From Bin5 sp965208965 (lineage in GTDB: Bacteria; Chloroflexota; Anaerolineae; Caldilineales; Caldilineaceae), in assembly GCA_965208965.1 (NCBI GenBank), contig OZ242384.1, positions 4,092,001 through 4,156,000 of the forward strand: a stretch of 64,000 nt of DNA, given 5' to 3'. The position numbers and the translations under genes were made by a program. Of this stretch, positions 43,409 to 52,070 are shown piece after piece. Numbering within the stretch: the stretch's first letter is position 1; every line of letters starts with the position of its first letter. The notes beneath the pieces are model-generated. The model saw nothing but the letters and a program-made list of their open reading frames with translations, ran no database searches and was not told the DNA's origin.

Positions 43409-45226
43409 TTACGGCCCTAACCACTCCACATAGACATAGTATGCGCCCAGTTCATCGCCGTCCTCAGTTTCGAACCACGTTTGCAGGTGCGTGCAACCCG
43501 CCGTCAGCGACAGTTCGAAACGCGCCCCTACGTCTTCATGTGCTACTTCCCCGCTGGCCTCTTGATCTGCGATCGCAATGCGGGCGCGGAACACAGGCAA
43601 GGCAACGCCTCCGCCCCAGGGGATCCGCTTTTTCAGAGAAAGTTGGCTTTCGCGGACCTCACCCGACTGGCCCTCCTCAAGCGGCTGGATAGCGATGTCC
43701 CTGAACGCCTTCGGTTCGCCCCCAGCCAGTCCCGCTCGAACTGCAGCGCCCTCCTCTTCGGGCCACCGTCGCAGGGTAAAACTATACATTCCTGCCTTCA
43801 CCACTTCAACCTCCCAGTGACCGTTGCAGATCAGGCCCAGACGGACAAGGCTCTGGTTCCACGCACTTTCGCAGTCCTCGTTGCGCCAGTCGTGTGTGTT
43901 CAAGCGCGTCTTTTCCGCATCCGGACCGCCAATGGCTATAGGAATGTCATCATCAAACTGGCGCGAGACCTTCTCCCACCACAGTTCGTAGGCCTGACGC
44001 AGTCCAGAGACGACGTCGGCGTGCGTCGCGGCAACGTCCTGCCGTTGCTCCGGATCCTCCTTGATGGCATACAACTCCCGCCCGTTCACGAGCCGCCAGT
44101 CGCCAGTCATGACCGCACTCTTTCGCCACTTGACCGGATAGGTCAATCTCTGCGAGTCTGTCACCAGGGCCCGATCGGGCCAGACCGCCTGTTCTCCTTC
44201 GCCAGGTTGCAGAAGGGGCGCAAGACTCCGTCCGTCAAAACTGTCGGATTCACTTTTGTCCAGCCCGCACAGCTCGATCAGCGTCGGCAGTACATCCACA
44301 TTAGCGGTTACTTCCTCCAAGTCCCGTCCCGTACTGAGCCCACCCGCGGGCCAGTGGAGAAAGAGCGGGACTCGATGTCCGCCGTCATACTCGGATCCCT
44401 TTTGCCCGCGCATCCCGGCGTTGAACCCGCTGGTCACGAACTGGCTTTCATCCACCTCGACGCCGCCTGCAGAGCCGTTGTCGGTCATGAAGATGAAGAT
44501 CGTGTTCTCTGCCAGCCCCAGCTCCGCCAGCCTACGCCGCAGGCCGCCGACATTCTCGTCGATGTTTGCAACCATTCCGTAGAACTTGGCGCGCTCTTCG
44601 TGCGGGGTCACTGTCAGATAGGGATCGCTAAAGGCCGGGTCGACCAGGTGGGGCGAATGGGGCGCATTGGTAGGGATATAGCAGAAAAACTTTTCCTTTT
44701 GGTTCCTTTCTATGAACTTCAGCGCCTCCTGGAACCAGACGTCGGTGCAGTATCCCTCGTAGCGCGTATGCTCTACCCCATTCCAGTAGCTGTCATCGAA
44801 GTAGCTGTTGCCCCAGTAATCTGGCGTCTGGCCGATTCCGCCGCCGCCGTGTACGACCACCGTTTCGAAGCCGCGGTCTTGCGGACGGTAAGGCGCGTTG
44901 TCGCCCAGGTGCCACTTGCCGAAGATACCGGTGGCATAACCGCTGCGCCGAAAATAGTCGGCCATGCTGACCTCGTCGGATCGCAGCAGCGAACGGCCTC
45001 CGATCGTGTGCCAGACCCCCGTACTGTTTGCATAGTGACCGGTCAGCAGACCGGCTCGCGTCGGCGCGCAAGTCGGACCGACATGGTAATCGGTCAAGCG
45101 AACACTACAGTTGTACAGCTCATCCAAATGAGGTGTCCTGAGCACGGGATTCCCGTGACAAGAGAGATCTCCGTAGCCCTGGTCATCTGTGAGGACAAAG
45201 ACGACGTTAGGCCGCTCCCCGGGCAT
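43409..45226 (-). CDS. Arylsulfatase-type sulfatase (Cys nucleophile)
   Basis: 605 residues without a signal peptide. VFVLTDDQGYGD supplies the metal-binding Asp pair. The formylglycine signature is canonical: CAPTR (53-57) followed by AGLLTG, so Cys53 would be converted to formylglycine. GKWHLG and MTDNG motifs follow. The C-terminal 150 residues form an extra beta-rich domain. GAGGAC precedes ATG 45226, 12 bp after the PhyH stop, so the two are co-transcribed. It hydrolyses sulfate esters, probably from glycans, in the cytoplasm unless exported by another route. It needs a formylglycine-generating enzyme, not seen here. Confidence 0.92.
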   Translation of the reverse strand: MPGERPNVVFVLTDDQGYGDLSCHGNPVLRTPHLDELYNCSVRLTDYHVGPTCAPTRAGLLTGHYANSTGVWHTIGGRSLLRSDEVSMADYFRRSGYATGIFGKWHLGDNAPYRPQDRGFETVVVHGGGGIGQTPDYWGNSYFDDSYWNGVEHTRYEGYCTDVWFQEALKFIERNQKEKFFCYIPTNAPHSPHLVDPAFSDPYLTVTPHEERAKFYGMVANIDENVGGLRRRLAELGLAENTIFIFMTDNGSAGGVEVDESQFVTSGFNAGMRGQKGSEYDGGHRVPLFLHWPAGGLSTGRDLEEVTANVDVLPTLIELCGLDKSESDSFDGRSLAPLLQPGEGEQAVWPDRALVTDSQRLTYPVKWRKSAVMTGDWRLVNGRELYAIKEDPEQRQDVAATHADVVSGLRQAYELWWEKVSRQFDDDIPIAIGGPDAEKTRLNTHDWRNEDCESAWNQSLVRLGLICNGHWEVEVVKAGMYSFTLRRWPEEEGAAVRAGLAGGEPKAFRDIAIQPLEEGQSGEVRESQLSLKKRIPWGGGVALPVFRARIAIADQEASGEVAHEDVGARFELSLTAGCTHLQTWFETEDGDELGAYYVYVEWLGP

Positions 45227-45237
45227 CGTTCAAGTCC

Positions 45238-45996
45238 TCACTGCCAACGGGTCCTGAAATCGCCAAAGTTGCTTTCCTCATCCTTCCCCCGTACCAGGAC
45301 CGGCTTCCAGCGGCCATCCAATGAATTGTCCTCTGCCTGCCTGACGAATGTGGGTACGTAGCGCAGGGTGAGCCCGCAGCGGCGCCTGTCCGATCGGTTC
45401 GGCAGACTGCCGTGGATGAGTGTGCCGTCGTGAATCGAGATCTGTCCGGCACGCAGCGGCAGATCGACGGCGGTCGCCGCTTCTGCCGGCGAAACGTGGA
45501 CCTCCTGGTTGATGCTGAGAAGATTTCCTTCCTGCTCGGCCTTGCCGTGCTCGACGACGCCGGAGACGTGCGTGCCGGGAACCACTTGCATGCAGCCGTT
45601 CTCCACGTCGCTGTCATCGACCGCGTACCAGGCAGTGATTGCCAGTGGCGGCTCAAGACCCCAGAAGGTAACGTCCTGGTGCCAAGCTACAAATGCTTCC
45701 GCTTCTTCGCCTTCACCGTACTTGTTGAAGAAGTGGGTAGCCAGCAGAAGCACGTTCGGCCCAATCAGGGCTTCAATTGCGTCCAGTATCGTTGGGTGCG
45801 TGGCCAGCTTCCAGATGAACTCCTCTTCGAAATGGTAGTCGATCAGTCCAATCTGAGCCGTTTCCTTGCCAACCCGGGTCTCCAGATCATCGAAGGCCTC
45901 ACGGTAATCGGATACCTGGGGCCCGTCAATGACATCGACTGCGCCGATGTAACCATCGCGTTTGTATGCATCTACTTGGGCAGGGGAAAGAATCAT
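45238..45996 (-). CDS. Phytanoyl-CoA dioxygenase (PhyH) family protein
   Basis: 252 residues from ATG 45996 (AAGGAGG 6 bases upstream); longer frames to 46098 lack an SD and run into the divergent promoter. Metal triad His106/Asp108 (WHQDVTFWG) and His195 (LIHGSLPN), with the following SDRRR stretch giving the 2-oxoglutarate Arg. It is the third PhyH protein of the window and belongs to a different subgroup from the other two. First gene of the PhyH-sulfatase pair and probably the upstream end of the minus-strand catabolic island. Confidence 0.9.
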   Translation of the reverse strand: MILSPAQVDAYKRDGYIGAVDVIDGPQVSDYREAFDDLETRVGKETAQIGLIDYHFEEEFIWKLATHPTILDAIEALIGPNVLLLATHFFNKYGEGEEAEAFVAWHQDVTFWGLEPPLAITAWYAVDDSDVENGCMQVVPGTHVSGVVEHGKAEQEGNLLSINQEVHVSPAEAATAVDLPLRAGQISIHDGTLIHGSLPNRSDRRRCGLTLRYVPTFVRQAEDNSLDGRWKPVLVRGKDEESNFGDFRTRWQ

Positions 45997-46105
45997 GATA
46001 CCCTCCTTGGCGGTTTCAAACCTGATCGCAGATGAGGATAACGCTTGTACGCCACGATTGCAAGAAGTAAAAAAGTGGTAGGGAAGTGCAAAACACACTT
46101 CGCTG

Positions 46106-46114
46106 TGTTAGACT
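46106..46114 (+). promoter_or_regulatory. Extended -10 promoter of the DDN-like gene
   Basis: TGTTAGACT (TGn plus TAGACT), 55 bases before ATG 46170 in the divergent gap with the PhyH gene. The predicted start is near 46121. Confidence 0.45.
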
Positions 46115-46169
46115 GAATTGCAAGGATCATGAACTCGGACAAGGCCCCACGATTCAGGAGAAGACAGTC

Positions 46170-46595
46170 ATGGCAGAACGAGAAGTTCCGGGCTGGGTAA
46201 AGGAGCACATCGGCCGTTATCTGGAATCCAATGGCGAAGACGGCCATATCTGGAACGGTGTTCCCACCTTGCTGCTGACAACAACCGGGCGGCGCACGGG
46301 AGAGCCTCGCACGACCCCTCTCATCTACGGCAGAGTTGAGGGCGAGGAGACATACGTCATCGTCGCCTCCCGCGGCGGCGCCACTCATCACCCTTCCTGG
46401 TATCTCAATCTGGTCGAAACGCCGGCCGTCAAGCTGCGGGTTGGCGCCGATGTCTTCGACGCTACGGCCCACACCGCCTCGGCCGAGGAGAAGCCGGCCC
46501 TGTGGAAAATGATGGCGGAGATCTGGCCCCAATACAACGATTACCAAGCCAAGACTGACCGCGTTATCCCTGTCGTCATTCTGAAACGGGACTGA
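46170..46595 (+). CDS. Deazaflavin (F420)-dependent nitroreductase-family protein (DDN/DUF385-like)
   Basis: 141 residues from ATG 46170, with CAGGAG 10 bases upstream. The split-barrel signature LLLTTTGRRTGEPRTTPL followed by HHPSWYLNL is typical of the DDN/PF04075 family, which binds F420 (or sometimes haem or flavin) and reduces quinones or nitro compounds in Actinobacteria and Chloroflexi. It implies that the host may make F420, but no cofactor genes are in view. Separate from the plus-strand pyrK-like gene by about 36 bp, so co-transcription is possible. Confidence 0.87.
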   Translation: MAEREVPGWVKEHIGRYLESNGEDGHIWNGVPTLLLTTTGRRTGEPRTTPLIYGRVEGEETYVIVASRGGATHHPSWYLNLVETPAVKLRVGADVFDATAHTASAEEKPALWKMMAEIWPQYNDYQAKTDRVIPVVILKRD

Positions 46596-46631
46596 AGAAA
46601 CTAAGACGGGGCCGCGCCTGATGGTGTGCAA

Positions 46632-47495
46632 ATGAGTATTCTTTCCGACCGGTCTGCACAGTCCGGAGTACTGAGCCTGCCCGCCCCCTTTCCGATTCTC
46701 TCCGTAGAAACCGACAACTACCGCACAAAGACTTTCACCCTAGACCTCAAACTGAACGCACTGCCTGGGCAGTTCGTCATGGCCTGGCTCCCTCGCTTCG
46801 ATGAGAAGCCCTTTTCACTTGTCGCCGCCGACCCGGTAACCCTGATGGTCACCGCGGTCGGCCCCTTCACCAACCTGCTTCATGGGATGGGTCCCGGCGA
46901 CCTGATCTGGATTCGCGGCCCGTTCGGAACGAGCTTTCGGCTCCCCGGGCCCGGCCTGCGAGCCGCTTTCGTTGGAGGGGGATACGGCGTGGCTCCCCTA
47001 CTCTGGCTGGCACGCGCCTGGCGCCGGCACCTGGAGGAATTGACCGTCATCATTGGCGCCGGCGAGAGCGCAGACCTGCTCTACGTTGATCGTTTCAACG
47101 CCTTGCGGAGGGAGGCGAAGAGCGATGCCACTCCGATTGAAGTGCTAACTTGCACCGAGGACGGCAGCGCGGGGTCCACCGGCCTGGCCACCGATCTTCT
47201 GTCGAGCTCCCTGGTTTCCGGAGAAACCGATCTCCTGTGTGCGTGCGGGCCGCACGGTATGCTCACAGCCATCAACAATCTGGGCGAAGAACACAATGTC
47301 CCGCGCCAGCTTTCGTGGGAAGCCTACATGCGCTGTGCGATAGGGATCTGCGGCTCCTGCGAACTGAATGGCAGGATTCTATGCCTGGACGGCCCCGTCC
47401 TCGAACACGGTGAAACTCAGGAAGCCGCTCAGAGAGAGGAAGGTTATGCGGAAAGCGGGCGCGGGGCCACTTCCGAGGCGGCCGGCACGCCGTGA
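46632..47495 (+). CDS. PyrK-like electron-transfer flavoprotein subunit (FAD/NAD, 2Fe-2S)
   Basis: 287 residues. An FAD-binding barrel (PGQFVMAWLP, EKPFSLV), an NAD-binding domain (AAFVGGGYGVAPL) and a C-terminal [2Fe-2S] site with Cys235, 240, 243 and 251 (CAIGICGSC, then CLDGPVL): the arrangement of PyrK, which passes NADH electrons to PyrD in dihydroorotate oxidation. No pyrD is near, so the assignment to pyrimidine synthesis is by family only. Start ATG 46632, with GTG 46626 just upstream in frame. The last 52 bases overlap tail-to-tail with the P1 peptidase gene. Confidence 0.85.
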   Translation: MSILSDRSAQSGVLSLPAPFPILSVETDNYRTKTFTLDLKLNALPGQFVMAWLPRFDEKPFSLVAADPVTLMVTAVGPFTNLLHGMGPGDLIWIRGPFGTSFRLPGPGLRAAFVGGGYGVAPLLWLARAWRRHLEELTVIIGAGESADLLYVDRFNALRREAKSDATPIEVLTCTEDGSAGSTGLATDLLSSSLVSGETDLLCACGPHGMLTAINNLGEEHNVPRQLSWEAYMRCAIGICGSCELNGRILCLDGPVLEHGETQEAAQREEGYAESGRGATSEAAGTP

Positions 47496-48499
47496 GCGGT
47501 AGTCGCATTGAGTACGCCGTCCAGAACCGCGGCTGCAACGACCTCCGCAGCAACGGCTCCCAGCAGACTCAACTCAACCTGTGCCTCCAGAGTCCCAGTT
47601 GCGAGAGCAAACAGGCAGTCGCCGTCATATAGCGTGTGCGCCGGTCGGGTCGTACGGCTGACTCCGGTCTGACCCATCTGTGCCAACTTGGTCACATCTG
47701 TCTTGGAGAGACTGAGATTCGTGGCAACAACACCGATCGTTGTGTTGTCCTGAACGGTGTGCCTGCTCTCCGGATCGGAGTGGTTGGTGGAAGAAGAGGT
47801 CTGGTCAGCGTTTGGACCAGACGGTCGAAAGAGGAACGAGTCAAATGAAGCGGCAGCCACCAAGAGACTGTTGACCAATTGGCCGCTCTCAGGATCACGG
47901 GCCCCGGCCACCAACTGTGCCCGCATCGGGTCCACGACGTCCCCGACTGCGTTGACTGCGACTAGCGCCGAAACGATAATTCCGCCGGGCAAGGCCGTCG
48001 AAGCCTGACCCAACCCTCCCCTCGTACAACGATCGAAGCCGAAAAGTTTCCCGACGGTACAGCCGACGCCAGCGCCGACTGAACCGCGGCTTATGTCGTC
48101 GTCAGTGGCCGCCTCGCAAGCTGAAAAGGCGTCCTCCTGTGTAGGATAGACGGCCGATCCTCCAAATCCCAGGTCGTACAGGATTGCGGCCGGCACTATC
48201 GGCACAGGCGCCGCGGGCGTGTACCAGCCGTGACCCCGCTCCGCCAGCCAGCTGACGACACCATGCGCGGCGCCCAGGCCGTAGGCCGAGCCTCCGCTCA
48301 GTAGCAGACCGTGGACGCGGTTCACGCGGTTCGCAGGATCGAGCAAAGCCGTCTCCCGCGTCCCCGGGGCCGAACCACGCACGTCCACGCCGCAGCAACT
48401 CCCATCAGGGGTCAGAACGACCGTGCAGCCGGTGCCATTGGCGGGGTCCGACCAGTGACCAACCAGAATGCCCTGAACGTCGGTCAGGGCACTATTCAC
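47444..48499 (-). CDS. P1 (S58/DmpA-like) family peptidase
   Basis: 351 residues of the N-terminal-nucleophile DmpA/BapA family, which self-cleave and then act as aminopeptidases, D-esterases or beta-peptidases. Visible motifs: LLSGGSAYGL near residue 70, GSVGAGVGCTVGK, and DNTTIGVVATN, where the new N-terminal Thr/Ser nucleophile forms. A Ser/Asn/Asp-rich insert precedes the cleavage region. No signal peptide. It overlaps the SufE gene stop by 8 bases upstream and pyrK by 52 bases at its 3' end. Confidence 0.9.
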   Translation of the reverse strand: MNSALTDVQGILVGHWSDPANGTGCTVVLTPDGSCCGVDVRGSAPGTRETALLDPANRVNRVHGLLLSGGSAYGLGAAHGVVSWLAERGHGWYTPAAPVPIVPAAILYDLGFGGSAVYPTQEDAFSACEAATDDDISRGSVGAGVGCTVGKLFGFDRCTRGGLGQASTALPGGIIVSALVAVNAVGDVVDPMRAQLVAGARDPESGQLVNSLLVAAASFDSFLFRPSGPNADQTSSSTNHSDPESRHTVQDNTTIGVVATNLSLSKTDVTKLAQMGQTGVSRTTRPAHTLYDGDCLFALATGTLEAQVELSLLGAVAAEVVAAAVLDGVLNATTAHGVPAASEVAPRPLSA

Positions 48500-48959
48500 T
48501 TTGCGCCATCTTGGCGGTGACTTGCCTTTTCAGATAGGCCATGAGGACATGCAATCCGCGCAACCGCTGCGGAGAAATCGCCTCGTGCAGTCCGAGAAGA
48601 TAGTGAATGTCGTCCGGCGTATGCAAAACCGTGTCGGGCGACGCCCTCTCCAGCCCCTCTTGAACGATGGCAGCATAGCCTCGAACCGTAGGCGACTCTT
48701 TGGGAACGTCGATATAGACTTGAACGCCGGCGTCTACGATGTCCGTGAAGACGAAAATCGGCGTCTGACACTCATGGACCTGCTCCATCTGATCGCGGGC
48801 ATCGTGAAGAAAGCCGGGAAGCTCCGGCATACTCAAGGCGAAATCGAGGAGAGACTCCAGCCGCTCCCGCGGCTCCATAATGCGGAAATCTTCGATGATC
48901 GCACGCAGAGGCGGTGGAGTCCGGTCAATCTTTTCTTCAATGGTAAGATCAATAACCAT
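48492..48959 (-). CDS. sufE: SufE family sulfur-acceptor protein
   Basis: 155 residues. The SufE fold is seen in LRAIIEDFRIMEPRERLESL (18-37) and the acceptor Cys64 in QVHECQTPIFVF, which receives persulfide sulfur from the SufS desulfurase for Fe-S cluster assembly in the cytoplasm. The C-terminal ISPQRLRGLHVLMAYLKRQV helix is also family-typical. No sufS/sufBCD genes are adjacent. Its 3' end overlaps the start of the P1 peptidase gene by 8 bases. Confidence 0.92.
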   Translation of the reverse strand: MVIDLTIEEKIDRTPPPLRAIIEDFRIMEPRERLESLLDFALSMPELPGFLHDARDQMEQVHECQTPIFVFTDIVDAGVQVYIDVPKESPTVRGYAAIVQEGLERASPDTVLHTPDDIHYLLGLHEAISPQRLRGLHVLMAYLKRQVTAKMAQSE

Positions 48960-49015
48960 ATTGCAGGGCCTGCGCTTCCATCAGCATTGGCGCCGGCATA
49001 GCGAAGTCTACCAAT

Positions 49016-49213
49016 CTACTTCGCGCGCTTCAATACCGGGAGGCCGTTCTTGCTCTCGGACACTTCGTAACCCTCCGGGACTGCAGCCAGACTGCCCTCC
49101 TTCTCCTCCTTGGCGAAGAAGTACAGGGTCTGTTGTCTTCCGTTACGCAACGTAGTTTCCTTTGAATGCAGATAGTACGTTCTGCCCTTGGAGTTCGTGT
49201 GCGCATACGCCAT
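49016..49213 (-). CDS. Small conserved basic protein of unknown function
   Basis: 65 residues beginning MAYAHTNSKGRTYYLHSKE. An ideal AAAGGAG lies 8 bases before the ATG, which supports translation despite the short length. Rich in Lys/Tyr/Gly with no Cys and no hydrophobic helix; it reads like a small beta-rich protein (two Tyr-containing strands, then EGYEVSESKNGLPVLKR). I recall similar short proteins in environmental Chloroflexota and Actinobacteria but no assigned role. It stands alone between sufE and the methyltransferase gene. Confidence 0.75.
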   Translation of the reverse strand: MAYAHTNSKGRTYYLHSKETTLRNGRQQTLYFFAKEEKEGSLAAVPEGYEVSESKNGLPVLKRAK

Positions 49214-49382
49214 GTTCTGATGCTCCTTTGCAGACTACATGATTCTATTTCCACTACCCTAGGGCAAGGACGCGGCCCTGGCGGGGCCTGAAACTAACCT
49301 TGCAAACCGGGCGAACTGTACAATAGACAGTTATCTCAATTGTAATTCAGCTTTATGAATCCTCAAAAACCGCAACAATTCC

Positions 49383-50195
49383 TTACTGTTTTTGCCGAAT
49401 GTTTAAAGCGCTCGAAGCAATGTAGGTGTCGGTGTATTCGGCTGGGGGCTGGCCCTCCCATCGGTCTTCGTAGAAGCCGGTAACTGCGAAACCGGCATCG
49501 AGCTGACCGCCAATCTGGTCTGTCAACGTGTGCCCGAACTCAAGCGCTTCTTGCGCACGAATGTAAGCGTTCCGTTCCGACTCAGAAATGCTGTTGAGGT
49601 CGGAGTATGGGAGGCGGTGACGCACTTCCAATGTGCCCTCATCGATCTTCTTCTGGTCAAACAGGTAGAGCACTGGGTTCACAAACCCTGCCAGCAGGAC
49701 TCCGCCGCGCTTCAGCACGCGGGCGCACTCCTTCCACACCGGGCGGACGTCGGGAATGAACAGATTGGAACAGGGATGGACGATCAGATCGAAGGTCCCA
49801 TCTGGAAACGCGCCCAGGTCCCGCATATCCCCTTCGACTGTTGTCAGTTGCAGGCTGTCGCGCTCCGCCACAAGTCGGTCCTGCGCCAGCTGGCGCGGAG
49901 AGTTGTCAAAGACCGTAACTCGCGCGCCGGCGCTCTCACCCGCAGCCGCCAGTGTCGGTCCCTGTTGCCCGCCGCCCGCCGCCAGACAGAGGATTTCGGC
50001 ACACCGGAAGTCGGGAAACCACGCTAACGGCACGGGCTTGGTGGGAGTAAGGAGGATCTCCCACTCTCCCCGTCGCGCCGCCGTAATCGTCTCCTCGCTG
50101 ACAGGGACTGTCCATCTGCTCTTGCGCTCGACGGCTCTATCCCATGCGGTTCGATTGAAGGACCGGACATTCTCTAATCCTCTCGGCTTGTTCAT
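49383..50195 (-). CDS. Class I SAM-dependent methyltransferase
   Basis: 270 residues with the Rossmann-type SAM site: ILCLAAGGGQQGPTLA (motif I), VTVFDNSP (acidic end of strand 2), EGDMRDLG, and DLIVHPCSNLFIPDV (motif IV). It starts in the stop of the XdhC-like gene (ATGA at 50192-50195), so it is translationally coupled with it. The substrate is unknown; small-molecule methylation is typical of this class. Confidence 0.9.
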   Translation of the reverse strand: MNKPRGLENVRSFNRTAWDRAVERKSRWTVPVSEETITAARRGEWEILLTPTKPVPLAWFPDFRCAEILCLAAGGGQQGPTLAAAGESAGARVTVFDNSPRQLAQDRLVAERDSLQLTTVEGDMRDLGAFPDGTFDLIVHPCSNLFIPDVRPVWKECARVLKRGGVLLAGFVNPVLYLFDQKKIDEGTLEVRHRLPYSDLNSISESERNAYIRAQEALEFGHTLTDQIGGQLDAGFAVTGFYEDRWEGQPPAEYTDTYIASSALNIRQKQ

Positions 50196-51049
50196 CTGTT
50201 GCTGCGTTCCCCGACGCTTGCCTGCGCTCGAATTCTGCGTTCAATGCGCTCCTGTTGTATCTGTTCGCTCAAGCCAGGAAGCGGTCCTTCACGAAGAATG
50301 CAGATGATCTCCGCCATGATACAGACAGCGATCTCAGCAGGTGTAATCGCACCGATGTCGATGCCTATCGGCGCCCGAACGCGATCGAACTTTGAGGCCG
50401 GTATATTCTGCTCTTTCTCGAGTAGCTCAAACACGGCTCGAATGCGCCGCCGGCTTCCGATCATGCCCAGATAGGCGAGAGGGTCATCCAGCAGTTCCAA
50501 GAGGCAGTCGATGTCATGTTGGTGCCCCCGTGTAACGAGGACGACATAAGTATCATTGTCAAAGGACTCCTTGCCCTGCCTTAAATCGACCAAGGTCTGC
50601 CGAAACGGCCCAGCTACGACCCGATCTGCGGTTGGGAACCGCGTTGTATGCGCGTACTGAGGGCGGTCGTCAATCACCGTTACCAGGAATTCGCACGTCT
50701 TCGCAATCGAGGCCAGCGGCACCGCAATGTGGCCTGCACCGGCAATGATGAGATGCGGAGGCCGGGGCTGCACTTCTACAAAGACGGAAAAGCGCCCGCC
50801 ATCTTGTTCGTAATTCAAGTGCTTGTGCTTCTTGTCTTCAACCGCCAACCTGACGTCGCGGAGCACGGGTTCGTTCCATTTGCCGAGCCCAAGGTCGACC
50901 TCCATGCCCGCGTCCAGATTAGGCCGGACGACAGCATTACGACCGACCGCCTGGGCAAACGCTCCTTCCCCTGACGTGACGGTAACGAGAGCCACAGCCT
51001 CTCTATTGTCAATCGCTTCTATCAGCGCGCTGAGCGCATTTCTGTGCAT
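50192..51049 (-). CDS. XdhC/CoxI-family molybdenum hydroxylase maturation protein
   Basis: 285 residues. A short N-terminal XdhC_CoxI segment is followed by a Rossmann domain (LIIAGAGHIAVPLASIA, then VIDDRPQYA) and the C-terminal LGMIGSRRR and PIGIDIGAITPAEIAVCIMAE motifs of the family. XdhC binds the molybdenum cofactor, helps sulfurate it and inserts it into xanthine dehydrogenase-type enzymes. The structural hydroxylase genes are not in this window. A separate N-domain-only XdhC piece lies at 52071-52424, across an inverted terC. Confidence 0.92.
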   Translation of the reverse strand: MHRNALSALIEAIDNREAVALVTVTSGEGAFAQAVGRNAVVRPNLDAGMEVDLGLGKWNEPVLRDVRLAVEDKKHKHLNYEQDGGRFSVFVEVQPRPPHLIIAGAGHIAVPLASIAKTCEFLVTVIDDRPQYAHTTRFPTADRVVAGPFRQTLVDLRQGKESFDNDTYVVLVTRGHQHDIDCLLELLDDPLAYLGMIGSRRRIRAVFELLEKEQNIPASKFDRVRAPIGIDIGAITPAEIAVCIMAEIICILREGPLPGLSEQIQQERIERRIRAQASVGERSNR

Positions 51050-51133
51050 CTCTTCAACTGACTCTCTGCGGCCTAGTCAAGTGGCCTGTCCCGGTCCCCA
51101 CTTGCAGGATTCGTCTTGCAATTCGCCCGGCGC

Positions 51134-51162
51134 TAGACACCTGCAATTACAAGTGCTAGAAT
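51134..51162 (+). promoter_or_regulatory. Promoter of terC
   Basis: TAGACA (51134-51139), 17-base spacer, TAGAAT (51157-51162) with a TGC extension at 51154-51156. The predicted start is near 51169, leaving a leader of about 80 nt before ATG 51250, with AAGGAGCCAAGG close to the start. Confidence 0.65.
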
Positions 51163-51249
51163 CCGTCAAATGAATTTCCCCGCTTCAAATGGGCAAATGC
51201 CGGCGAGGGTCTCGTCGGATGTCCGGAGTGACAAGGAGCCAAGGACTGC

Positions 51250-52032
51250 ATGACTGAAATCTTTCAAGCCGAAAACCTGGTAGCACTTCTGACACTGGTC
51301 CTGCTCGAAATCGTTCTGGGCATTGACAATGTTATCTTCATTGCCATCCTCAGCGGCAAGCTGCCCCAAGACCAGCAGGCCAGAGCCCGCTCAACGGGAA
51401 TCGCACTGGCAGTGCTTGCCCGCATTGCGCTCCTTTTCAGCATCGCCTGGATCATGAGGTTGACCTACCCGCTGTTCACACTGTTCGACCATGATGTATC
51501 GGGGCGCGACCTGATACTTCTTGTCGGAGGCCTCTTCCTGATTGGAAAGAGCACCTTCGAAATTCACGAAAAACTTGAGTCGGCAGGACATGACCGCAAG
51601 ACCCAGGCCACAGCAACATTCGTCTCTGTCATCACCCAGATCATCATTGTCGACCTCGTTTTTTCACTCGATTCCGTTATCACAGCGGTGGGAATCTCAG
51701 GAAACCTCTGGGTAATGGTACCCGCAATCGTCGCGGCGGCCGCCGTCATGCTGATCTTCGCAGGGCCGATCGCCTCCTTTGTGGAACGCCATCCGACGAC
51801 GAAGATTCTGGCGCTTGCCTTCCTGATTCTGATCGGTTTCCTGCTTGTGCTGGAAGGGTGGCTACACGAGGCGGTTGAAGAGCTACATCTGAAGAACTAT
51901 GCCTACTTCGCCATGGCCTTCTCGCTCGTCGTCGAACTGATAAATCTTCGCGTTCGGGAGAAAAGTCAGCCCGTTCACCTGCACAGCCGTATACCTACAC
52001 TTGAAACGGAAGAGGAAGGCCTGCCAGAATAA
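51250..52032 (+). CDS. TerC-family integral membrane protein
   Basis: 260 residues with about seven TM helices. Characteristic TerC motifs are the acidic EIVLGIDNVIFIAI in the first helices and IVDLVFSLDSVITAVG in the middle, whose Asp/Glu residues are thought to bind metal ions (Mn2+ or Ca2+ export in studied relatives). C-terminal soluble tail. AAGGAG lies upstream of ATG 51250. It is inserted in opposite orientation between two XdhC-type genes. The 80-nt leader was inspected for a manganese riboswitch and none was recognised. Confidence 0.92.
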   Translation: MTEIFQAENLVALLTLVLLEIVLGIDNVIFIAILSGKLPQDQQARARSTGIALAVLARIALLFSIAWIMRLTYPLFTLFDHDVSGRDLILLVGGLFLIGKSTFEIHEKLESAGHDRKTQATATFVSVITQIIIVDLVFSLDSVITAVGISGNLWVMVPAIVAAAAVMLIFAGPIASFVERHPTTKILALAFLILIGFLLVLEGWLHEAVEELHLKNYAYFAMAFSLVVELINLRVREKSQPVHLHSRIPTLETEEEGLPE

Positions 52033-52070
52033 CAGCCAGGCGCACTTCCCGGAGACCCTGCAGCCCGGCG

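Noticed and set aside
43481..45361. Plus-strand frame open for 626 codons
   Set aside because: It lies wholly antisense to the sulfatase gene (clear motifs on the minus strand). Its product is Arg/Gln/Val-rich with no domain, as expected for a shadow in GC-rich DNA.
51169..51249. yybP-ykoY manganese riboswitch before terC
   Set aside because: terC genes often have one, but the 80-nt leader is short and I could not find the conserved loop sequences or two-helix layout.
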